Shown here piece by piece: positions 17,793-25,239 of a stretch of DNA of 64,000 bases. The position numbers were made by a program, and so were the translations under genes. Source of the DNA: Nitrospirillum sp034653355 (GTDB taxonomy: Bacteria > Pseudomonadota > Alphaproteobacteria > Azospirillales > Azospirillaceae). Positions within the stretch are counted from its first letter, which is position 1; each line of letters starts with the position of its first letter. The stretch is taken from the NCBI RefSeq assembly GCF_034653355.1, contig NZ_JAYEER010000002.1:248001-312000 (forward strand), written 5' to 3'. Below the pieces are notes generated by a model. That model had not been told where the DNA came from. It searched no databases and was given only the letters and a program-made list of their open reading frames with translations.

Positions 17793-18524
17793 ATGGGACG
17801 CCTTGAAGGCAAGACCGCCATCGTCACCGCCGCCGGCCAGGGCATCGGCCGCTCCAGTGCCGAGCTGTTCGCCCGCGAGGGCGCGCGGGTCATCGCGCTG
17901 GACATCAACCCCGAAACGCTGGCCACCATGACGGGCGTGGAGACCCGCGCCCTGAACCTGCTGGACGGCGCGGCCATCCAGGCGCTGGCCGAAGACATCG
18001 GCGGCATCGACGTGCTGTTCAACTGTGCTGGCTATGTCCACGCCGGCACGCTGGCCACGACGGCGGAAAAGGACCTGGACTTCTCCTACGACCTGAACGT
18101 CAAGGCGGCCTTCCGCATGATCCAAGCCTTCCTGCCCGGCATGATCGCGCGCGGCGGCGGCTCCATCGTCAACATGTCGTCGGTGGCGGGCTCGGTCCTG
18201 GGCGTGGCCAACCGCTTCGCCTATGGCGTGACCAAGGCCGCCGTCATCGGCCTGACCAAGTCGGTCGCCGTGGACTTCGTGGGCCGGAACATCCGCTGCA
18301 ACGCCATCTGCCCCGGCACGGTGCAGTCGCCCTCGTTGGATGAGCGGCTGGCCGCCACGGGCGATGCCGACGCCGCCCGCGCCGCCTTCGTCGCTCGCCA
18401 GCCCATGGGCCGCATCGGCCGGCCGGAGGAGATCGCGGAACTGGCGCTCTATCTCGCCTCCGACCTTTCCTCCTACACTACCGGCACGATCAACGTCATC
18501 GACGGCGGCTGGTCGAACGCCTGA
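17793..18524 (+). CDS. SDR, 2-keto-3-deoxy-L-fuconate dehydrogenase-like
   Basis: 243 aa classical SDR. It shows TAAGQGIG at the cofactor site, LFNCAGYVHAGT, the catalytic YGVTK and the C terminus TGTINVIDGGWSNA. It resembles the DHRS6/2-keto-3-deoxy-L-fuconate 4-dehydrogenase branch. The ATG at 17793 follows GAAGGAAA and gives the normal start MGRLEGKTAIVTAAG; an upstream in-frame ATG at 17730 is not needed. The enzyme would oxidise the C4 hydroxyl with NAD, giving the diketo acid split by the FAH-fold hydrolase upstream in the operon. Confidence 0.84.
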   Translation: MGRLEGKTAIVTAAGQGIGRSSAELFAREGARVIALDINPETLATMTGVETRALNLLDGAAIQALAEDIGGIDVLFNCAGYVHAGTLATTAEKDLDFSYDLNVKAAFRMIQAFLPGMIARGGGSIVNMSSVAGSVLGVANRFAYGVTKAAVIGLTKSVAVDFVGRNIRCNAICPGTVQSPSLDERLAATGDADAARAAFVARQPMGRIGRPEEIAELALYLASDLSSYTTGTINVIDGGWSNA

Positions 18525-18558
18525 TGGCATGGGGCCTGAAGGGTATGGGGACTTTGGC

Positions 18559-19689
18559 ATGATCATTTCCTCTCCGCGTGATTTCCGGGAGGCGGCCAGG
18601 CGCCGCCTCCCCCGCTTCCTGTTCGACTATGCCGACGGCGGTGCGGGGACGGAGCAGACGATGCGCCGCAACGTCGACGACCTGGCCGACTTGGCGCTGC
18701 GCCAGCGCGTGCTGAAGAACGTGGCCGACATCACGCTGGGCTCCCGCCTGTTCGGGCAGGACGTCGCCATGCCCGTGGCCCTGGGGCCGGTCGGCATCTC
18801 CGGCATGTTCCGCCGGCGGGGGGAGGTGCAGGCGGCCCGCGCCGCCAACCGGGCGGGCCTGCCCTTCTGCCTGTCCACCGTCTCCATCTGCTCATTGGCG
18901 GAGGTGGCGGCGGGCACGGACGGGCCGCTGTGGTTCCAGCTCTACGTCATCCACGATCGCGGCTTCATGCGCGAGCTGCTGGCCAACGCCAAGGCGCTGG
19001 GGGCCAAGGCCCTGGTGTTCACGGTGGACATGCCGGTGCCCGGCACCCGCTACCGCGACGCGCATTCCGGCATGTCCGGTCCCAATGCGCCGCTGCGCCG
19101 CATGCTGCAGGCCGTGGCCAAGCCCGCCTGGGCCTGGGACGTGGGCCTGCACGGCCGTCCCCACCGGCTGGGCAACCTGGAGCCGGTGCTGGGCGATAAG
19201 AGCGGCCTGAACGACTACATGGGCTGGCTGGGTTCCAACTTCGACCCGTCCATCTGCTGGCAGGACCTGGAGTGGATCCGCCAGGGCTGGGACGGCCCCC
19301 TGATCATCAAGGGCATCCTGGACCCCGACGACGCCCGCGCGGCCGCCGACATCGGCGCCGACGGCATCGTCGTCTCCAACCACGGCGGCCGGCAGCTGGA
19401 CGGCGTGCTGTCCTCGGCCAAGGCCCTGCCCGCCATCGCCGACGCGGTGGGCGACCGCCTGACCGTGCTGGCCGATGGCGGCGTCCGCTCCGGCCTGGAC
19501 GTGGTGCGCATGCTGGCCCTGGGCGCCAAGGGCGTCCTGCTGGGCCGCGCCTGGCTCTACGCCATGGCCGCGCGCGGCGAGGCCGGGGTCACCCAACTGC
19601 TGGAGATCTACGCCAAGGAAATGAAGGTCGCCATGGCGCTCACCGGCGTGCGCGGCGTGGGGGAGATCGACCGGTCGATCCTGGCGTGA
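18559..19689 (+). CDS. lldD: FMN-dependent L-lactate dehydrogenase
   Basis: 376 aa alpha-hydroxyacid oxidising flavoprotein. The ATG at 18559 gives MIISSPRDFREAARRRLPRFLFDYADGG, very like the start of E. coli LldD. FMN and substrate residues are in PVALGPVGISGM, FQLYV, KGILDPDDA and the catalytic His-Gly-Gly-Arg of SNHGGRQLDG. It oxidises L-lactate to pyruvate and passes electrons to the quinone pool at the inner membrane. It is the last gene of the plus-strand operon, and its substrate is the predicted second product of the hydrolase at 15809. This makes the operon self-contained. Confidence 0.9.
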   Translation: MIISSPRDFREAARRRLPRFLFDYADGGAGTEQTMRRNVDDLADLALRQRVLKNVADITLGSRLFGQDVAMPVALGPVGISGMFRRRGEVQAARAANRAGLPFCLSTVSICSLAEVAAGTDGPLWFQLYVIHDRGFMRELLANAKALGAKALVFTVDMPVPGTRYRDAHSGMSGPNAPLRRMLQAVAKPAWAWDVGLHGRPHRLGNLEPVLGDKSGLNDYMGWLGSNFDPSICWQDLEWIRQGWDGPLIIKGILDPDDARAAADIGADGIVVSNHGGRQLDGVLSSAKALPAIADAVGDRLTVLADGGVRSGLDVVRMLALGAKGVLLGRAWLYAMAARGEAGVTQLLEIYAKEMKVAMALTGVRGVGEIDRSILA

Positions 19690-19739
19690 GGGGGGTGCTG
19701 TGACGGAGCTGCTGTGCGGATACGGCGGTCACCTTGTGG

Positions 19740-20156
19740 TCACTTGTTGGGGGGCTCGCCCCAGGTTTCCACTAACATGGCCTCTGCATCGGCTCGGGCC
19801 TTCACAAGCTTCTGAAGATCTGCATTTGTTGGTTCTGAAATTATTCTAAATTCCGAATAATTCCGTTCAAGATATCGCCACCCAGCCATGAATTGCCGAT
19901 ACGTGGTATATGGGTGAAGGAACTGTATCCCGGCAGTAAGCGCCGCAGATAGCGCGGCAAAAGACAACCTAATATATGCGGGCTCTTGAATTCCACCGGC
20001 CACTAATGTACATGCAGCCGCGATCATATGCGCGACGAATCCACCATATTTATGCCAAATTGCACCCCTCGTCCACATAGATAAAGACTCTTTAACTTTA
20101 TTTTCTTCTACGCAGATTCTTGCTTCTTCAGCAGAAATGTCCGGTGCAAGTGGCAT
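19740..20156 (-). CDS. Small two-helix membrane protein, SLATT-like
   Basis: 138 aa from ATG at 20156, which has GGGAGG seven bases upstream. Two hydrophobic stretches (GFVAHMIAAACTLVAGG and LSFAALSAALTAGIQFL) are followed by YRQFMAGWRYLERNYSEFRI and a charged helical tail. This resembles the SLATT/DUF4231-type two-helix domains that occur as membrane effectors, but the match is by eye only. Base composition is clearly lower in GC than the flanking genes, which suggests transfer. It is the last ORF of the small-gene array and overlaps the preceding ORF by 29 bp. Confidence 0.65.
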   Translation of the reverse strand: MPLAPDISAEEARICVEENKVKESLSMWTRGAIWHKYGGFVAHMIAAACTLVAGGIQEPAYIRLSFAALSAALTAGIQFLHPYTTYRQFMAGWRYLERNYSEFRIISEPTNADLQKLVKARADAEAMLVETWGEPPNK

Positions 20157-20388
20157 TATTAAGCCTCCCAACTTTCACCTTGTGGTCAGATAACTGGTCC
20201 GTGCTCGCCCCGAATTTCCCGAATTCGGCGCCAAATCCGGGCTTCGGCACGATGTGCTTCGATGAATTGCGGGGGGATGTGCCATACGCCGCGCCGGCGG
20301 CCCGGATCCTGGCTTTCGCCTCTTCGAATTCGAGATATAGGCGGCTCAACTCGGCTCCCTCTTCTGGCGAAATTATGCTCTTCGTCAT
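20128..20388 (-). CDS. Small hypothetical protein in repeat-linked array
   Basis: 86 aa, start ATG at 20388 behind the variant junction GATCACAAGGTAAACCC. The N-terminal half (EEGAELSRLYLEFEEAKARIRAAG) is a likely amphipathic helix or short coiled coil. The last 20 residues run through the next junction repeat and overlap the following gene, so the true product might have once been shorter. No family recognised. Confidence 0.5.
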   Translation of the reverse strand: MTKSIISPEEGAELSRLYLEFEEAKARIRAAGAAYGTSPRNSSKHIVPKPGFGAEFGKFGASTDQLSDHKVKVGRLNNATCTGHFC

Positions 20389-20403
20389 GGGTTTACCTTG
20401 TGA

Positions 20404-20712
20404 TCAGTCGACCAAACCATCAAAAGGGCCAAGCACCTGGTCGAGGGACATTATCGGCCTTACGAATTGCCCGGCGCCAACAGCGGCAACCGCTCTTGCT
20501 GCCTGCACCAGTTCGCCAATCTCCGGCGCCAACGAGACGGCCAGCGTTAGAAGCTGTCTCTGGCTGAGCTTCGGAGCCGCATCTATGGCCGCCTGGATCG
20601 CGTCGGCGGCGGATGGGTTAATATCTTTGCCACTTTGGGCAAACGCATCAGACGCAGCGCCAATCATCTCTGCTGTGAGGGGAATTGGCAAAATCGCGAA
20701 CCTACGTGACAT
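20404..20712 (-). CDS. Small hypothetical protein in repeat-linked array
   Basis: 102 aa, ATG at 20712 preceded by GACCACAAGGTGAAGGGGGAACGAG. The composition is Ala-rich and helical (AADAIQAAIDAAPKLSQRQLLTLAVSLAPEIGELVQAARAVA) without a signal peptide or a clear membrane span. Its stop codon TGA lies inside the next junction repeat. No family recognised; cytosolic location is likely. Confidence 0.55.
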   Translation of the reverse strand: MSRRFAILPIPLTAEMIGAASDAFAQSGKDINPSAADAIQAAIDAAPKLSQRQLLTLAVSLAPEIGELVQAARAVAAVGAGQFVRPIMSLDQVLGPFDGLVD

Positions 20713-20749
20713 CTCGTTCCCCCTTCACCTTGTGGTCGTTTGAGGGCAG

Positions 20750-20935
20750 TCAGCAGTGGTGGTATTCGGCCGCCCGCCGCCAAGCTTCCAGCGCCTGACT
20801 TTCAGTTTTGCCCTGGATGTGCCCAGGGTCTTTCCCGGCAGGGCCGGTGCCGGAAGCAATCCAAACTGTCTTGGACTTCTGCCAAACGGACACCTCTACC
20901 GCGATCCCCCGAACTTTGACGGAGTGCTTCGCCAT
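20750..20935 (-). CDS. Small hypothetical protein in repeat-linked array
   Basis: 61 aa from ATG at 20935, with GGAGG five bases before it; an alternative ATG at 20947 sits too close to its AAGG. The sequence MAKHSVKVRGIAVEVSVWQKSKTVW...GHIQGKTESQALEAWRRAAEYHHC looks like a small alpha/beta domain (two strands and a C-terminal helix). No family recognised. It stops just before the next junction repeat. Confidence 0.5.
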   Translation of the reverse strand: MAKHSVKVRGIAVEVSVWQKSKTVWIASGTGPAGKDPGHIQGKTESQALEAWRRAAEYHHC

Positions 20936-20947
20936 ATTGCCCTCCAT

Positions 20948-21250
20948 TCACCTTGTGCTTTTGTGACGATGGCTGATGAGAGCTTGTTGCCCGGCGTCGG
21001 TAAGCCGGGCATATACCCATTCCCACGCAGGGTTTTGCCCTGGCAGGGGCGCGTCCTCTAACCATCCCTTCTGTCGGCATTCTTCGACGTGATCAGTTGT
21101 AGCGCTCTCACCTGTGGCGGTGTGAAGCCCTATCCAGACATCTGCCTCTTCCCGACGCAAGCGTGCCCCGACATAGGCTAATTCGAGTACCGCCAATTGC
21201 TCAGTCGTCAATACTGGCATTTGTCCTTCTGGGGCTTCGCGCTCGGTCAT
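20948..21250 (-). CDS. Small hypothetical protein in repeat-linked array
   Basis: 100 aa from ATG at 21250 (MTEREAPEG), behind GCACAAGAAAGGTAAAACG. Helical segments TTEQLAVLELAYVGARLRREEADVW and WEWVYARLTDAGQQALISHR resemble a small winged-helix-like arrangement (the LTDAGQQAL end is typical of MarR-like wings), but this is only suggestive. The stop TGA is part of the downstream junction repeat. A longer frame to 21319 overlaps the preceding gene and is not favoured. Confidence 0.5.
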   Translation of the reverse strand: MTEREAPEGQMPVLTTEQLAVLELAYVGARLRREEADVWIGLHTATGESATTDHVEECRQKGWLEDAPLPGQNPAWEWVYARLTDAGQQALISHRHKSTR

Positions 21251-21308
21251 CGTTTTACCTTTCTTGTGCGAGCCGCTGCTTCGGCGGCCAGTTACCAGCG
21301 GCGGCTTC

Positions 21309-21779
21309 TTATGCTGCACGCCCCTTGCTCATGGTGCCGGTCGCTTCCTCAATCCGGCGCAGCATCGTGGACCGGTCCAGGCCAACATGGGCGGCAATCC
21401 GGGCGGTGGACCAATCCGGTTCCGGGAACAGCCGCAGCGCCTCCGCCAGGCTCTTGCCCGTCAGCTTGACGCGCGGCCGGCCGGTGGGTAGTCCCGCCTT
21501 CGCCCTGGCGTCGGTCAGGGCCCGGCCGCGCTGCCGGCGCATCAGTGCGGCGCCTGCTTCCAGGTCTATTTGGTCCAACACCACCTTTTCCACCAGCAGC
21601 TCCATCCGTGCGCCCGCGCGGATCAGGGCCGCCGCGACAGCCCCCCATACCGGGGCGCCGATCAAATGGCCCGCGTGAGGGATCGTCAGTCGCTCGCCTG
21701 CCCCCAGGGAGCGGATCGCCTTCCCCAACTCGGGCATCTGCTCAATAGTCACCTGTCCGCCGCGCGGCTCGCGGGGCAT
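21309..21779 (-). CDS. Resolvase-like DNA-binding protein lacking catalytic residues
   Basis: 156 aa. The part QMPELGKAIRSLGAGERLTIP...AAALIRAGARMELL follows the pattern of the middle of small serine recombinases. LPTGRPRVKLTG then a helix-turn-helix (STARIAAHVGLDRSTMLRRI) match their C-terminal DNA-binding part. The N-terminal catalytic Ser segment is absent, and the usual RLDRLxRS arginines are replaced (IPHAGHLIGAP). It is either a decayed recombinase or a domesticated regulator for the small-gene array it heads. Confidence 0.6.
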   Translation of the reverse strand: MPREPRGGQVTIEQMPELGKAIRSLGAGERLTIPHAGHLIGAPVWGAVAAALIRAGARMELLVEKVVLDQIDLEAGAALMRRQRGRALTDARAKAGLPTGRPRVKLTGKSLAEALRLFPEPDWSTARIAAHVGLDRSTMLRRIEEATGTMSKGRAA

Positions 21780-22073
21780 GACATTGATTTACAGCCGCGC
21801 CCGATTTCCTAATCATATCAAGCCATAACGGCTTATCAGTGCCGGCTTTCGTAACCATATAGCGGCTGACCCGAAAGACCACGCCCTGACCCCGCGCACA
21901 GCACAGATAACCGGTCCCGTTTTGATCCGGTATTGATACGCCTATCTTTGCGTGCAAGCCAGGGGTCAGGTGATCGCAGATGGCTTGACGCGGGGGCGTC
22001 GGCCAGCCGTGGCATCTCCGCCTTGGCGTCCGAACCTGATCCCCTGACCACAGAAGGAGCGCCCTACGCACAC
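21780..22073. other. Non-coding stretch upstream of the small-gene array
   Basis: No convincing gene is seen. A 115-codon open frame on the minus strand crosses it, but it lacks a ribosome binding site and has biased, low-complexity content. The promoter of the resolvase-like gene should be here; I cannot pick a clear -35/-10 pair. Confidence 0.4.
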
Positions 22074-22107
22074 CAAAAAAGAACCCCACCCCGTTGCCGG
22101 GATGGGG
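22074..22107 (-). terminator. Rho-independent terminator after the TBDR gene
   Basis: Read on the minus strand, CCCCATCCCG, GCAA, CGGGGTGGGG forms a stem with one mismatch, followed by TTC and a run of six T. It lies about 45 bp after the stop of the TBDR gene at 22151 and stops transcription before the small-gene insert. Confidence 0.8.
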
Positions 22108-22150
22108 GGTGGGAGGTTGGTGGAAGGAAGGGGCGGGTGAAACCGGGAGC

Positions 22151-24844
22151 CTAGAACTTCACCCGCACGCCGGCGGCGAAGCGGCGGCCGGTGGTGCGGT
22201 ACTCTTTGGTGCGGTCGGGCGTGGTGGAGTAGATGAACTCGTTCTCGTCCGTCAGGTTCAGGCCTTCCAGGGTGAGGGAGATGTTCTGCGTCAGGTCGTA
22301 GGACAGGCTGGCGTCCAGCTGGCCATAGGCGTCGAAATATTCCGGATCGCCGTTGCGGCCGCTGGCCACCTGCAGGAACTTGTCGCGCCAGGTGTAGGCC
22401 AGGCGGGCCTGGACGCCGTATTTCTCATAGAAGGCGACCAGGCTGTAGGAGTATTTGGATAGGCCCTGCAGGCCATAGCTGGCGCCGCTGACCACGTTGG
22501 CGTACTGGGCGTCGCTTTCCACGTAGGTGAAGCTGGCCTGCCCGCCCAGGCCGTCGAACGGCCCCGGCAGCCTGTCGAACACCTGGCGGTAGCCGACCTC
22601 CAACCCCTTCACCGTGGCGCCCTTGCCGTTGGTGGGCTGGGTCACCTGGAACACCACCTGGTCCACCTTCTGCGGCGTCGTGGCCTGGGCCACGAAGCTG
22701 TCGATGTTCTTGTAGAACAGGGCGGCCGACAGCATGGACAGGGGCTGGAAGTACCATTCCAGGCCGAATTCCGCCTGCGAGGCGCGGAAGGGGTTCAGGT
22801 CGGGGTTGCCCTTGGTGATCTGCTCGTTGCCCGGGTTGGACAGGATGGTCTGGGCCGGCGACAGGTCGGACAGGGTCGGGCGGGTCATGACGCGGGAGGT
22901 GGCGAAGCGGGCCACCAGGTCGTCGGTCAGGTCCAGCTTGACGTTCAGCGACGGCAGGACGTCGGTGTAGTGGCCGCTGAAGCTGATGGGCTGGACATCC
23001 GACAGGACGATGAGGTTCTGGCCCTGGCCGTTGGGCTTGGCGCTCAGCACGGTCTGCGCGGCACCGGCGCTGGTGTACGTCGTGTCCTCGATACGCACGC
23101 CGGTGTTGACGGACAGGGGCAGGCCGCCGATCTCCGTCTTCAGGTCGAACATGATGTAGCCCAGGTTCACCTTCTCCTTCACGCGGGAACTGGCGGCCGG
23201 GTCGGCCACGGGCCGGGTAAAGATGCCTTCCGGCCGCGACAGCAGGTAGTTGACCATGGTGTGCGGATCGTAGGTGATCCAGTTCCGCACGATGTTGTCG
23301 CTCTGGTACTTGGAGAAGAAGTCCATGGTCGTCGGCGTGAACAGCGACGACGGCAGCAGCACCGCGCCGCCGCAATAGGCGCAGGCCACGGAACCCGGCT
23401 GGCTGATGGCGTCCGCCGTCTTGGTGCGTTCCTGGTGCGACGCGCCGGCGGAGATGGAGACGCCGCCGCCCGGGTCCCAGGTGCCGTCCAGCTTCGCCTC
23501 GTTGATCTCATCCTTGTAGTCGGTGCCGCCCCACAGGTTGTAGTGGGCCCCGACGTGGTTCACATCGGTCGCGACGTTGGGAATGGTGGGCGAGGTGAAG
23601 TTATAGTCGTAGATCGGGCTGCCGTTGCGCCGGTCGAACGTCATGGTCATGTCGCGGCGGCGGATGGTGGAGAAGATGCTGTCTTCCTTGCCGTTGCGCG
23701 TCGCCTGCGAGGTGGAGGCGTCGAACACCAGCTTGAAGGCGTCCTTGTGCCAGGCGGTGTTCAGGCCCACCAGGTAGGTTTCGGTCAGGCGCGGGGTGTA
23801 GGTGACGATCTCGTCCACCGTGCCGCCGACGATCTTCTGATAGACGGCGGAGCCGTTCTTGACCACCTGGTCGACCAGCGTGCCGGAGGAGAAGTCGTAG
23901 GCCAGGCCCTGCGACTGGTCGATCTGGTCCATCTTGGTATAGAAGCCGTCCAGCGTGAACGTCAGGTTGTCGTTCGGCTGGTACTGGACGGTGCCGTTCA
24001 GGCCCGTGCGCTTGCGCGACGTTTCATAAAAGAAGGGCGACAGGTTGGACGGCATGTCCACGCCGGTGAAGCTGCCCACGCCGGGGGCGGTGCGGCCGTA
24101 CCAGTAGTCGGTGGGGTCGACGTTGCCGCGCTTCACATGGCCGGCACCGATGTCGAATTCATCGTCGCGGCTGTCGCGCTTCTCGTAAGAGGCCACCAGC
24201 GCCACGCCGAAGGTCGATTCCGGATTGTGCCAGCTGACGACGCCGGACAGCGAGGGGTTGGTGCTGTCCGCCAGCTCGCCATACAGCGCGCGGGCGCTGC
24301 CGGCCACCACCAGGTCCTGCTTCTGCTCCAGCGGGCGCACCGTGCGGATGTTCACCGTGGCGCCGATGGAGGCGCCGTTGATGTTGGCGCTGGGGCTCTT
24401 GTAGACGTCGGCGCCGGAAATCAGCTCGGAGGGCAGGACGTCGAAGCTGAACTCACGCCCCACGTTTTCCGTGGCCAGGGTGCGGCCGTTCAGGGTGACG
24501 GTGTTGAACTGGGGCCCCAGGCCGCGGACCGAGATGAACTGACCGTCGCCACGGTTGCGGTCGATGGCGACACCAGTGATGCGCTGCAGGGATTCGGCCA
24601 CGTTCTGGTCCGGCATCTTGCCCAGGTCTTCACTGGCGATGCTGTCGACGACGTTGACCGAATTGCGCTTGATCTCGGTGGCCACCTGCAGGGAGCGCTT
24701 GATGCCCGTGACCACGATCTCTTCCAGGCCCTGGTCGTCGGTGGCCGGTGTCGCCGCCTGCTGGGCGAAGGCCGTGCCTACCGTGGCATGCAACAGGGCG
24801 CAGCAAGCCACACCTTGGGCGAGCCCCATCAACGTACGCTTCAT
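22151..24844 (-). CDS. TonB-dependent receptor of the deoxyhexose regulon
   Basis: 897 aa outer-membrane receptor. A signal peptide ends at VGTAFAQ, and a TonB-box-like stretch LEEIVVTGIKRSLQ is followed by the plug (MPDQNVAESLQRITGVAIDRNRGDGQFISVRGLG) and a 22-strand barrel ending in AAGVRVKF with terminal Phe. This is the carbohydrate-type TBDR group common in Caulobacter and sphingomonads. An 11-bp copy of the GntR-site sequence is located 62 bp upstream of its start, so it likely imports the oligosaccharides of region 1. The array at 19.7-22.1 kb separates it from the pathway genes. Confidence 0.9.
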   Translation of the reverse strand: MKRTLMGLAQGVACCALLHATVGTAFAQQAATPATDDQGLEEIVVTGIKRSLQVATEIKRNSVNVVDSIASEDLGKMPDQNVAESLQRITGVAIDRNRGDGQFISVRGLGPQFNTVTLNGRTLATENVGREFSFDVLPSELISGADVYKSPSANINGASIGATVNIRTVRPLEQKQDLVVAGSARALYGELADSTNPSLSGVVSWHNPESTFGVALVASYEKRDSRDDEFDIGAGHVKRGNVDPTDYWYGRTAPGVGSFTGVDMPSNLSPFFYETSRKRTGLNGTVQYQPNDNLTFTLDGFYTKMDQIDQSQGLAYDFSSGTLVDQVVKNGSAVYQKIVGGTVDEIVTYTPRLTETYLVGLNTAWHKDAFKLVFDASTSQATRNGKEDSIFSTIRRRDMTMTFDRRNGSPIYDYNFTSPTIPNVATDVNHVGAHYNLWGGTDYKDEINEAKLDGTWDPGGGVSISAGASHQERTKTADAISQPGSVACAYCGGAVLLPSSLFTPTTMDFFSKYQSDNIVRNWITYDPHTMVNYLLSRPEGIFTRPVADPAASSRVKEKVNLGYIMFDLKTEIGGLPLSVNTGVRIEDTTYTSAGAAQTVLSAKPNGQGQNLIVLSDVQPISFSGHYTDVLPSLNVKLDLTDDLVARFATSRVMTRPTLSDLSPAQTILSNPGNEQITKGNPDLNPFRASQAEFGLEWYFQPLSMLSAALFYKNIDSFVAQATTPQKVDQVVFQVTQPTNGKGATVKGLEVGYRQVFDRLPGPFDGLGGQASFTYVESDAQYANVVSGASYGLQGLSKYSYSLVAFYEKYGVQARLAYTWRDKFLQVASGRNGDPEYFDAYGQLDASLSYDLTQNISLTLEGLNLTDENEFIYSTTPDRTKEYRTTGRRFAAGVRVKF

Positions 24845-24905
24845 CGTGAACGTCCTCTCCCTTAATCGATGGGCTTATAACATCGAGATGCCAGTGCCCG
24901 TTGTT

Positions 24906-24916
24906 TGAAATATCAG
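24906..24916. promoter_or_regulatory. Possible GntR/FCD operator before the TBDR gene
   Basis: TGAAATATCAG occurs here and, identically, at 14987-14997 next to the GntR operator. With flanking bases it is close to CTGA-N4-TCAG symmetry. It suggests that the receptor is part of the regulon, though only one half of the longer palindrome is kept. Confidence 0.4.
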
Positions 24917-25239
24917 TGCCACGTTATGAAATTCTACGCAACGGGTTTTCTGCGTTCGTACACCTCAAAAAAAAGATCAGGGAACGGATGGCGCGGGCAC
25001 ACCCGTCCCGCCGCCGCTGGCACCAGGCGAGGGGGATGGGGTGGGGCCAGGGTCTGGAAAGGGGAAGGGGCGGGCGATTTCGCTCGGCGTCGGGTGGCCG
25101 GCAAGGCGCAAGGCCGGCGGCGTTCGCGCCACCGGCCCGGTTCTAAACTCGGAATGACCGTGAGGGGTGGGCGGTCGGCCTCAGGCGTGCGGATCGGCGC
25201 CAAGCCATCCGCCGATTCACGGGCGCTGAACGAGTCCGC
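24917..25239. other. Intergenic stretch without recognised gene
   Basis: The 323 bp between the TBDR promoter region and the end of the LeuD-like gene contain only short, compositionally biased frames. I see no RNA gene or strong hairpin here. Confidence 0.5.

Larger units (their letters stand above)
19729..21270 (-). repeat. Six copies of a gene-junction repeat (GACCACAAGGTGAA on minus strand)
   Basis: On the plus strand the copies are at 19729-19741, 20173-20187, 20392-20405, 20724-20737, 20947-20960 and 21254-21270. On the minus strand each reads close to GACCACAAGGTGAA. Five stand in front of a small ORF start and one stands after the last ORF, with no gene behind it. The repeat contains AAGGTGA, a Shine-Dalgarno-like core, and often the stop codon of the preceding ORF (TGA in GGTGA or in TGACCACAAGG). 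It ties the ORFs into one array. Confidence 0.75.

Noticed and set aside
19729..21270. Junction repeats as integron attC sites or a CRISPR array
   Set aside because: The copies are about 14 bp, lack the paired R/L box structure of attC, and spacing (206-443 bp) follows ORFs, not CRISPR spacers. No integrase or cas gene.
21742..22089. 115-codon ORF on the minus strand upstream of the resolvase-like gene
   Set aside because: No ribosome binding site, Arg/Cys/Pro-rich, overlaps the terminator region and the resolvase-like gene in another frame.
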